A stretch of 64,000 bases of DNA from Symbiodinium natans. Taxonomy: Eukaryota > Sar > Dinophyceae > Suessiales > Symbiodiniaceae. Shown piece by piece: positions 50,501 through 62,500 of the stretch. Numbering within the stretch: the stretch's first letter is position 1; the number at the start of each line of letters is the position of its first letter. The notes under the pieces are model-generated. The model did no database searches. It saw only the letters and a program-made list of their open reading frames with translations, and had not been told where the DNA came from. The position numbers and the translations under genes are program-made. The stretch is from positions 707,113-771,112 of the forward strand of contig CAJNDS010002390.1 of the NCBI GenBank assembly GCA_905221605.1. The letters are read 5' to 3'.

Positions 50501-53500
50501 TGGAGCATGGTCAGCCCCCTCCCCAGCTGGTGGGCCCATGGGTTCTGAGGGTTTAGGGTTTAGGGTTTAGGGTTTAGGGTTTAGGGTTTAGGGTTTAGGG
50601 TTCAGGGTTCAGGGTTCAGGGTTTAGGGTTTAACTAGGGTTCAGGGTTCACCGGGTTTATGGTGAGGCTTTACGAGGCTTAGTGTAGAGTCTGCGGTAAA
50701 AGTTGAGTTTGGGTATTAACTCCGGCCGTATCTTGTGCTCCCCGAACCCGATAAACCCTACATCCAAACCCCACACCCTAAACCCAAAACCCGAAACCCC
50801 AAATCCTAAACCCCAAACCCTAAATCCCAAACCCTAAACCCTGAACCCCAAACCCTAAACCCCAAACCCTAAACCCTAAACCCCAAACCCTAATCCCCAA
50901 ACCCTAAACCCTAAACCCTGTGAAGTTTGCAGGGCATCTCGGCCCTGAGGGGTTTCCATCGAGTTCAGGCAGGACCAAGCCACAGAAGCCGCCACCCCGT
51001 CAGGGTTTAGGGTTTAGGGTTTAGGGTTTAGGGTTTAGGGTTTAGGGTTTAGGGTTTAGGGTTTAGGGTTTAGGGTTTAGGGTTTAGGGTTTAGGGTTTA
51101 GGGTTTAGGGTTTAGGGTTTAGGGTTCAGCCCCGAACCCTAAAGCCTCTGAGGCAGCTCTCAGGGTTTAAGGTTCAGGGCTTATCGGGTTTACAGGCCAG
51201 ACAGCCCCCCGCAGACGCAGACACCTGCGCCTAAAGTATAGGGTCCGGGATAATTTTACATGTTTCCTTTTTTGAGTTTAAGAGGATCATACGTAGGAAT
51301 TATAGCGGATCATACTGAGGAATTCGTTTTCAGAGGGTTTTTTCAGGGGCCATCCTAGATAAACGAAGTTCGAGAGCCCAACCGTCCCGTCCGCAACAGA
51401 GGCAAAGCACCGAGAGCGCGCACTTCTTCATCCGCGAGGTCTGCATCTCGGGGTTGAGGGTCCTCTAAACCCGAAACCCTAAACCCTAAACCCTAAACCC
51501 GAAACCCTAAACCCTTTATCCTAAACCCTAAACCCTAAACCCTAGGGTTTAGGGCTTAGGGCTTAGGGTTTAGGGTTTGTAGGAAGAAGAATGGCGCATC
51601 TGTTTGGAGCATGAAGGGGCTTTGGGCTGCCGTCAATTCGGAGAAATGAGGGCTCAGGGCTTCTTGAAGTTTACGAATAACAAGGGTTCTGCGTTGTGTC
51701 TAAATTTGGGTTCAGGGTGCCAATTCTGGGGGTGTAGGCTCATGAAGGCTCTATTGTTGAGGATTTAGGGGTTTCCTCCCTACCCCTGTAAACCTAAACA
51801 CTATACACCCCCAAAAACCCTAAACTTTCTTATAACAAGGGTCACTGAGTTTAGACCGACCCACCCATCCCTGTTGTGATCAAAGCCTTTGATTCAGGCC
51901 ACCTCCCCAAGAAGCAACAAGACGCTCGCAGTGTTCGGGGTTGCAGCATCGCGGGGTTATGGGGTTGTAGGGCCATGAAAGGTTCTAGATTCTAGCGCTT
52001 AGGGTTTTTCAGGGTCGCTTCGGCTAGTTTTGTTTTGTTGTGACGACGTGTGGGCAGTCGGAAGCCCTGAACCCTACAGTCTTACGGCACGGAAAGTCGA
52101 GGGCCATCTCCTTTGAACTCTCCTGATGGTTGAGTTGGGGCTGCTAGGATGCCCAGTAGTGCCCTTATTCCCTTTTTGGGGGCTCTAGGTTCCCCTATAA
52201 ACCTCTTTAAGCAAAAAAGGGCACCCTTTTTAAGCCATAGGTTACTGGGCAGCCTAGGCTGAGGGTTTCGGGTATGGGTTCCCAAATTCCTTGAAATCCG
52301 AAGCCGCATGCAGACCGGAGGCCCTAGGGGGGCCCCATACCCTAGACTCGGGATGTCTATAACAGTCCTGACTAGGGATTATCGCAGACCCCCTTACGAT
52401 CATGCCTATTGAGGATTGTTAGTATAGCTGGGAACATCCCAACCCTAGACCCCAAAGCCCTAAACCCCTAAACCCCTAGCCCCCTAAACCCCCTAAACCC
52501 CTAAACCCCTCAACCCCTAAACCCCTCAACCCCTAAACCCCTAAACCCCTAAACCCTATAACCCCTAAACCCCTAAATCCCTAAACCCCTCAACCCCTAA
52601 ACCCCTAAACCCTAAACCCCAAACCCCTAAACCCCTAAACCCCTAATGTGAGAGTCCCATTTATAAATGGGGTGGTAATACTAAAATTCGCCAGGCCAGA
52701 GGGGTCCAGCCGTTTTCGGGCCGATGTATGTAAACAAGTCTATATAGGGGGGTGCGGTGATAATAATAAAGGGTGGTAATTCTAAAATTTTTCCGGCCTG
52801 GAATTGAAAATTTTACTGAGAATCGCTTAAGAGTTCCATTGCAGAGAAGACTTTTCAGCTGAGCTGGCTTGAAAGAGCTCCGAGGCTCAGTCTTTAGAGA
52901 AGCAGAAGCCTTCAAGACAAAGCAAAGCAGACCCTGACAGCTGACCCCCCCCCAGACCCCCAGACCCCCAGACCCCCAGAATTGATTATTGGCACCCCGT
53001 CTTTTTTTCCACCCCTCCAAACCCCGGGGACCAAAACAAGATTTGGGGGGGGGGGGGGGGGGTTTTTAAGGGGACCCTAACATTAACCCCGAAACCCTAA
53101 ACCCCTAAACCCTAAACCCCCCAAACCCCCCCCCCCCCCCCCCCCCTCTTCTCTGCCCTCCAAGCAGATGCGAGGTTGCCGACGCAGAGGATGAGAGCAG
53201 AAAGCTCAAGAAGCCGTGGAAGGCGCTCCCCATTGCCATAGGTTTAGGGTTTAGGGTTTAGGGTTGAGGGTCTAAATTTTCCCCTGCGGTTTTGTGTAAA
53301 CATGCTTGAAGAGTGCCTCCATATGTTGTTAACTAGGGCTTGCAGTCAGGTTGTTGTTTGCAGGGTTTATGCGCAAAGAGGTTTAGGGCTTCTTTCGGCT
53401 ATAGCTCCCTTTTTGTTACTAGGATTTCGGTGTTATTTGGGTCTTCGGGGTGGGCTCGAATTGGGAATAATTAGGGTTTAGGGTTTAGGGTTTAGGGTTT

Positions 53501-56500
53501 ACGGTTTAGGGTTTATTTGTTTGCAGATTGCAAATTGTTTTGGTTTAATCAGGGTGCAGAGTCTGTGGTTTAAGGCCTTGAGAGTTGGTGAAAGCTGAGG
53601 TTCGGGGCTTTTGGTGTGCGCATGTAGGGTGTGCGTTTGAGGGGAGAGGCTCATGTTTAGGTGTTAGGTGGGAGGATGGCATTTAGGATTTTGTGTTCAG
53701 AGGGTGTTAGAGGTCAGCCTAGACTTGGTGTGGTTCGTGGAAAGGGAGGTTTCGGTTTAGGGTTTAAGGTTTTTCAGCGTTTAAGGATGTTGGGGGTAGA
53801 CTCTGTTTTTTTGTTGGTATCGGGTTCTCGCTAGTTGTTTGTGGCCGATATGCCGCTGCCAGGAATTGTGGCTGACCTAAACTCCTAATTTTTGCTCTAG
53901 AGGTAGACCAGTTGGATATAGTTGGATGTTTCTTCTTCAGAGGGGTTGAAGAGGATCTTATTGAGCATTTTTGGACGTGTTTCTAGGAGCCTTGGCTATA
54001 AGTCTTTCTGGACATGGATTGGAAAGCCTTCACCTACAAGACCCCAAGCCCTAAACCCTGAACCCAAAACCCTAGACCCTAAACCCAAAACTTTTGGTCC
54101 AGGTGAGCTGGGAGAAGAGCCGTGCGTTCTGGCGCTACCCGATACGGCCTCACGGCACAAGTTGGGCTGCTAGGGAAATCTGTCTTTGGGGGTTCTAGGC
54201 TTTCAGGGTTTCAGTGTTTAGGGTTGAGCGTTCGAGGCTGGTTTTTCTTTGTGCTTGTAGGGTTTCAGGGTTTTAGGATTTAGGTGAAAATACCTGAACT
54301 TGAAACCTGATGGCTTTTTCTGAACCTAGTCTTGTCTACTTCCTGGAGAAAGGCACCGCACGTTGCTGTAACACTTTCGGGAGTTGGCAGGTTGAGGGCT
54401 CAAGCTCTTCAGGGGATACTCGGAGGGAGCCTCCCCCGCACCAAAAAAATATATTATCTTATCAGGAAGAATATGTTATATTGTTTGGGGTCAACCAGTG
54501 GTCTTCCAGGGAATGCCCAGAAGGCCTAAGACGCATTGTCCTTTACAACCCTGAATACTTCACGGCGACCCTAATGTCTGGTGTCAGATTGCGTCCCTAG
54601 AATTTGAGGTTTAGGGTTTAGGGTTTAGGGTTTAGGGTTGAGCCTGCCTAACTCTTAGGTCCCTGAAGCATCGGGTAAGCACCCAAGGACCCTGAAGCCG
54701 AAGCCCCGGAGCACCAAACCCAGACGGACCCTAAACCCTAAACCCTAAACCCTAAACCCTAAACCCTAAACCCTAAACCTCAAGAGCTCAACTCTGCACA
54801 TCTTTTTTTCTGCTTTTATATCCGCTATTTCCGATGACTTTTGTTTTCTACTCTTATTTCTCATTCTTGTTCTCATCTTTTTTGTCATCTGAGTACGCTA
54901 GAAACCTACCAAGCCCCCAAACCTCCCCTGTTCAACCCCGGCTCCCTCCAACCCGAAACCCCACAAGCGCCCAGGTACGTCCAGGACGTCAACAACCAGC
55001 CCACAGAGGGCGTCAAACAGGCGGGGTTGCCGGTGCACCCTAAACCCTAAACCCTAAACCCTAAACCCTAAACCCTAAACCCTAAACCCTAAACCCAGGG
55101 CAGGGCTCAGGGACTACTATCGAGCCGGAGGAATTGCAACTCATATTCCCTTATGGCTCCTGTGTACTTCGTGGTACTTTACTGTAACTTTAGATCTTTA
55201 GCCTTTTTGGGCTTACTGGGTTTCTTAATCAGGCAGCTAAGAGTTTAAGTTTTTTTGCTACCTCCTAAGTGCAGCCAAGTGTAGATATACTCATAATAAC
55301 CACCCCCCCCCCCCCCCTAAACCCTAAACCCTAAACCCTAAACCCTAAACCCTAAACCCTAAACCCTAAACCCCCCCAAAAAAAAACGCATTCATATCAT
55401 TCAGGCCCCCCTATATCGCAAGCTCTCCAGTGCTGGGAAACCCTAAGCCGCCCTGCCTAAGAGCATCCCGCACACCCTGAACATGCGGTTTAGGGTTTAG
55501 GGTTTAGGGTTTAGGGTTTAGGGTTTAGGGTTTAGGGTTTAGGTGGTGTTTATGGATTCATCATCCGATGTACCCCCCCCCCCCCCCTCGGCAAAAAACC
55601 GAGGACCTCTCGAAACCCGAAACCCTAAACCCGAAACCCTAAAAACCCTAAACCCTAAACCCTGAATCGGCGAAGCATAGTCACAGATTGGGCGCCTTCG
55701 TGCGGACGACGAGACGACGAGAAGGGGGGGGGGGGGGGGGGGGGGGAGGGAATCCCTAAACCCTAAACCGTAAACCCTAAACCCTAAACCCTAAACCCTA
55801 GTACGAGGGGTTGTCCTGAATCACGCGGAGTGGGGTAAGAGACAGAGAGCTTCCAAACCCTTAGCTCGAGGCTTCCCTAAACCTGGTGGCCCATAGGTTT
55901 AGGGTTTTAGGGTTTAGGGTTTAGGGTTTGGGGTTTGGGGTTTAGGGTTCAGGGTTCAGGGTTTAGGGTTCAGGGTTCAGGTTTCAGAAGCTCGAGGTCG
56001 GCTGGCTCTCCTGCAACGACAACCCGCTCAGCACCGACGAGGCTGACCGGAATCTAATATGGCGGTTTGAGTAATTAGAATAGGATTTAGGGTTTAGGGT
56101 TTAGGGGTTAGGGTTAGGGTTTAGGGTTTAGGGTTTAGGGTTTAGGGTTTAGGGTTTAGGGTTTAGGGTTTAGGGTTTAGGGTTTAGGGTTTAGGGCCTG
56201 AATAATTGTAATAGGTGTTTTTTTTGTTTTTTTTTTTTTGGGGGGGGGATTGTAGCATAATTACAAAGGGGCCATAAGGGAACGCTATTTGCAATTATTC
56301 TGACCCCTCGATTATATCCAAAATAAACACCAAGCCCCACACCCCCAAGCCTAAACGCCGACCCTTCACCCCAAACCCCCAGCTCTAAACCCCAATCCCA
56401 AGCCCTAAACCCTAAAACGCCGACTCGAAAAATGTTCAAGCACCAAGCCTGGAAAGACTAGATCTGCTAGACCTTCCAAGGTCATAGGTGCCAAGGACCC

Positions 56501-59500
56501 AGAGTAGGCCATTGTTTCCTTTGTGCAGGGTTTCGGCTCCCTTATAAGGCCCTTTAAAGCCAAAACGGGTACCCTTTTATTCCTCGGTTACTCTTGGGTC
56601 TGCACCCTGTAAGACGGTGACCTAAGGGCTCACACAGCAGAAACCTGTCAAGCAGAGCAGGGACCATGTCAAGGGACCATATACCTAAACCCTAAACCCT
56701 GCACCCTAAACCCCTAAACCCTACACTCTAAACCGCCCTTAGAGGCTGTCTTGCAACACAGAAGCCCTCACCCCAAGCCCGGAACTGCCAACTTGAATAG
56801 CGGGATGTGGAGTTCATGTTCAGAAGGCACACGGCATGAACCCAATGAACCCTAAACCCTAAATTTCAGTTCGCAAAACCGCCTCCGAGCATGACCCCGG
56901 TTTAGGGTTTATAAGGGTTAAGGGTTTAGGGTTGAGGGGTTTAGGGGTTTAGGGAGGGTTCTGACATTGGGCAGGCTTCCCACCTTTCCTCATGCCCGAT
57001 GATCCGAGGTGTCTCAGTGCATCTTCATAACCCCTGTGCTGCAAAAGCTTGCACATGTCCGCGGCCTCTCTCAAGCTGTTGCAGTCAGAGAGATCTATAC
57101 TTTGAATTTGTACTTACCACATGCTGAGATTGAGATAGAAGAGGGATGATATTCTTTACAAAAACCCTCGGAGCTTGTAGAGTCTAGGGCTGAGGATGAT
57201 CTTGATGTTGTTGGGTTTAGGGTTTAGGGTTTAGGGTTTAGGGTTTAGGGTTTAGGGTTTAGGGTTTAGGCTGCAGAAGTCGAGTTCTACTCAAAGCTAC
57301 CTGAGAATCATGTCGGCCCACCTGCGATTATGCTGTGCGAAGGCGGGGAGCCCCGTTTTTCTCTCAAGCCCCTTGTTGCGAAGGCTTCACCCCCGATCCT
57401 AAACCCCGAAGCCCGTAGACTCCTAGACCCCTGACCCTGGTAGGGTTTAGGGTTTCATGGTTTAGGGTTCGGGTGTAGGGCTTGGTGTTGAGAAGATTTT
57501 CGCTGTCGTCTGAGTCACGGAACTGGTTGGGAGCTCAGGAAAGGTACAGAGGGCGGTTCGGGTTTAGAGTTTAGGGCTGGGATGTTCCCCCTGATACTAA
57601 CAGTCCTTAATTAATAGGGATTCTAGTGCCCCCCTATTAGAATCCCTACTGTTAGTATAAGGGGGAACATCCCAAGTTTCGGGCTGTGTACACGCGATGC
57701 TTAGTGGTACCCTTAACCCTAAAACCTTAATTGCCTCCACTCTAGACTTAGACTCCCGGGCCCGCTTAAGCAGAGCTGGCTGTACCCAGCCATAACGTGT
57801 AGGGTCTACACGGGGGTAGGTTTGTGGGCGAGGACATCGGATTCCGGGCTCAGGACATCGGATTATTCAGGATTGCCCGAAACTCATCCTCGTGCTACCC
57901 TGAGCTTTACATGCGTCCTAAACCCCATACTCTACTTGAGCGGGTGTGGTGTTCAGGGTTTGGGAGAAGGTCCCTCTCTACGCGCGCTTTAGCGGAATGC
58001 TGGGCCTTGTGATCTGTGCAGCTGGAGCACTGTCTGAAAATGGACGGCTTCGGTTTCGGAGTTGAGGGTGTAGGGTTTAGGGTCTAGGGCATCGGGTAAG
58101 CCCTAAAGCCTAAATCAGGGTTAAGAGCAGTAATCCAAAACTCTAAGCAACCGCAAGCCTTAAACCCCAAGCCCCCCTTGAGCGTCAGGACAGGAAGGCC
58201 CCCTGAGAGGTTTTGTAATCGGGATTAGGGTTTAGGGTTTAGGTCTTAGGGTTTAGGCCTATAAGCCCCTTTAAGCCAAACAGCGTACCCTTTTTTATTC
58301 CTAGGTTACTCTTGGGTCCATGGATCATCTTCTCAGGGTGTTCAAAGGCAAAGCAAGCCTCGGAAAAAAGTTCAGATTGCGGGCTTAGGAGTTCACTGTT
58401 GTTGGATGGATGTCCCCGCTTATACGAAAAGTCCTTAGTGGTGATTGTAATAGGGGGATAGGGGGTACTATGATCCCGATTATGGACTGTTAGTATAAGG
58501 GGAACATCCCAAGTTTACGGCGGTTTTTTTCGAAGACACCTGGGTGCAGGGATGTTGCTTGGGTCAGGCCAACGGCTAGACCCTACAACCATTAACCCAG
58601 AAAATGCAAACCCACCCCCTAAAACCTACCCAATGGCTGCTATGTAGTACCTGTTTGGGGTGGTATACTAGAACCCCTAGAAGCTACAGTAGAGGATTCA
58701 GGTAAACCTGCCCTAAATCCTAAGCCCCCTCAACCCCCTCAACCCCCTCAACCCCCCTCAACCCCCCTCAACCCCCCTCAACCCCCCTCAACCCCCCTCA
58801 ACCCCCTCAGCCTCGAGCCCCAGCTGGCCCGAAGCTCCAAAAGCCCTAAACACTGAGTAAGCCCCAAACCCTGAATAACCCTAAACCGTGAATAACCCTA
58901 CACCCCGAACTCTGAAACTTAAAGCCTAAACCCTAAACCCAAGACGAGGATTTGGCATCCCGCCAGTTCTGTCTCGCCTTGGCCGCTTAGTGGTCGTCTC
59001 TGTACGGGCCCTGGCAGGGGGTTTAAGGTTTAGGGTTTAGGGATCGGGGTTTAGGGTATAGGGTTTCAGGTTTAGGGACTAGGGCTCGAGAGTTGGGGGG
59101 GGGGGGGTGGTCGATTTGGGCTTAATGTTTGCGGTTGAGGGTTTCGGGGTTAGGGTTCAAATTTCGCCTAAGTCTATGCTTCAGGGCCTCTCGGGTTGCT
59201 CTTGAAGCCTCCGCCCACCCTGTCCAAAACAGTGGGCCCTGCAGTTCCTAGTGGTTTAGGGCAAAGGGCTTACGAGTTGCAGGGGGGGTTCGGGTTTTAA
59301 GGGTTAGAGTCTTAGAGCTTGAGGGTGTAGGCTTTTGGTTTTTCGGGTTTTCAGGTCTTCGGGTTTTCGGGTTTCGGGATGTAGGGTTTGGCCACAGACT
59401 CCTGAGTAACTTGGCACGGTTGTGGCTCCAAGGTTGGGAAGGGTGGTCTAGGGTTTAGGGTTTAGGGTTTAGGGTTTAGGGTTTAGGGTCTAGGGTCTAG

Positions 59501-62500
59501 GGTCTAGGGTCTAGGGTCTAGGGTCTAGGGTCTAGGGTTTAGGGTTTAGGGTTTAGAGGGTCAAGGGTTTAGGTATTAGGGTTTTAGGGGTTTCGGGCCG
59601 AACCCGCCGGCTTGGCCCCAGAAGAGTGCAAGTCATCTTTACCCTAGGCCCTATAATTCCTAAACTTACACCCTATACCCTAAACCCTTGTTTTCATGAA
59701 AGCCAACATGTGAGGATCCATTTCTCACCCGGAGATTCTGCAAAATCACCCGGTCCCTCCCCAACTTGGCCAAGTTTAGGACCCTAACTCTCAAACCTGA
59801 TCCTACGGCTGTGAGTCACCACGGCCGTTTACTAAAGTTCTTTTTTTGCTTAACGTTGTTATGACGGGCAATAGTTGCTTTAAGGTTATTCAGATTTGTT
59901 ACTGTCAATTTTCATTTGTGCAGTGACCTTGTTTCTTTGGCAACTACTTTTTAACATGTTCTTCTGGCTGTTGACGATGTTGCGGTCATTATCAAAGGGA
60001 GATATCCCCTTGAACCCTCCCCACTCCCTCAGTCATGCCCTTAAACCCTCCCCACTCCCTCAGTCAGTGCTCAACCCTAAACCCTAAACCCTAAAGCCTT
60101 ACTCTCTTGACGAGTCGTGGGTAAGAATGTGCATAAGAAGGGCTCTGGTGCCAACAAAATCCTTTCATGCTTCTGCGTGAGGCATGTGAATCTTTTGAGG
60201 ATGGAGGGAGCCTACGACTGCGTCTATGCATCTAACAAAGTGCGCAGGTGGACCGAGGTCAGATGGGCTGCTGTTGGCGACGAGGTTGACGTGCTGCATC
60301 GTGATGTTCAGCTGAGTGCTAAACACGGCAAAGTGACCCCCGCCCTTCATGATCTCAACTTCCTACACGCCGTGTATGCTGCGGAACCACGCTCCCCCCC
60401 CCCCCACACTGTTGTGTTTACGACAGCCTATAAAGACCGTATCAAAGTAACGGGACGTAGAAGGGGTATGCAATATCCCCCCTGGATTGAAGTGGTTACC
60501 AAACATCATTTTGCAGATGTATGGGACCTAACCGTTTCCAAGGGGATCTTTGGACCATACACCCAGCATGCCACAATCGCCCGTAGACTGCGAAATCCCT
60601 CTTTTGCTGAGCCGGTGCCAAGGCTCGCATACCAGCGCGCAAGGCCATAGCAAACAACACCCCAAACCCTAAACCCTAAACCCCCTAAACCCTAAACCCT
60701 AAACCCTAAACCCTAAACCCTAAACCCTAAACCCTAAACCCCAGGTTCAGGGTGTATATGGCTCAGGTCCTGCTCCGGCGGCTCCTTCGGAGTCTTTTCC
60801 GCGTCCCCAGCCGCCACTGCGCCTTCCGAGGTGTGGAGATGGAGGTGGGTTTAGGGTTTAGGGTTTTGGGTTTAGGGTTCAGGGTTCAGGGGTTAGGGTT
60901 TAGGGTCTAGGTCAGGGTTTAGAGTTCTGGGTTCTGGGTTTTGGGTTTTGGGTTTTGGGTTTTTGGGTTTAGGGTAGGTGTTTCGGGGGTGCCATGGGTT
61001 TTGGGCAGCCCTCAACCCACTTAAACCCACTAAACCCACTACGTGCGAAATCCTAAGCTCGAACCATAACTGTGTGTTTTGGATCGCGGCTAGTTCGCGC
61101 TCACAGCCAAGACTATCCGACCCCCCCCGCGCGGGCTTTTAGGGTTTCGGGTTGCGGAAGCTGAGCCAGAAGCTTTCTTGCATGAAAAGACTTAAACACC
61201 AGGACCCAGGGCAATAAGATGTTGGAGAGGACAATCATGCTCGCCTTCCTGACAACAGCGCTTGGTGGCTGCTGGTTCATAGAGCAGCCATCAGGGTCGG
61301 TCCTGGAAGCTTACCCTGTTTTGCTTGAGCTCCTGCGGACCCACTATGATGCTACAGAGTTTCATGCCGTGACCAGAACTTGTTGGTGGATGGGGCAGTC
61401 TTCTGCTCCTGGCGCCTAGAAGGCATGATGCGTGGAGCAACTCTCCAAAGGTTGGGTTGGCGGCCTTTGTCGGGGGAAACTGCACAGGACCCAGGGCAGG
61501 CGCCCTTATTCCCTTTATTTTGGGTGCAGGTCCCTTCCTTCTAAGCCCCCCACTCTTGTTTTTCCTAGGTTACTCTTGGTTCTAGACATGTCCCAAATCA
61601 TACCAAAAAGGGTCATTCTTTAACAGCCCATAGAGGGATACTTTTTGGATCCTCGTAGGGGTTTACAAACATGTTTTGAGTAGTCTAGGTAGCCCAGTGG
61701 TACCCTTTAGCCTTTTTGGGGGGGTCTGGGTTCCCGCATACAATAGCCAATCAAAAGGAGGTACCCTTATTATAATATGGAAACTGTGCTACTAAGACGT
61801 GCTTCGGTTTGTGATTGATCACAACAACGAGACCTTAAGCGCCCCATAAGGCCTTAGGTCACCACACATAAGCCCTAAACCCTCATCTCCAAACCCTAAA
61901 CTCCAAACCCTAAACCCTAAGCTCTAAACCCCAAACCCTAAACCCTAAACCCTAAACCCTAAACCCTAAACCCTAAACCCTAAACCCTAAACCCTAAACC
62001 CTACGCCCTGGCACCCCATCCCGCGAGGCTTCCGTGGAGGGCCTGCACCGGCGCTTCGCAGCGCCTCGGCGCAAGATAGAGAGGGTTTAGGGTTTAGGGT
62101 TTAGGGTTTAGGGTTTAGGGCTTAGGGTTTAGGGTTTAGGGTTTAGGGTTTAGGGCTTGGGGTTTAGGGTTTGGGGTTTAGGGTTTAGGGTTTCGGGTTT
62201 AGGGTTTAGGGTTTAGGGTTTAGGGCTTGGGGTTTAGGGTTTAGGGCTTGGGGTTTAGGGTTCGGGTTTGGGGTTTTGGGTTTAGGGTTTCGGGTTTAGG
62301 GTTTAGGGTTTAGGGTTTAGGGCTTGGGGTTTAGGGTTTAGGGTTTAGGGTTTAGGGCTTGGGGTTTAGGGTTCGGGTTTGGGGTTTTGGGTTTAGGGTT
62401 TGGGGTTTGGGGTTTTGGGTTTGGCGGCCTTTGAGTTTGATTGGGCTCGCGGGCAGTTCAAAAAGTTCAAGGAACTGTCGCGGTTGGAGGTCATGGGAGA

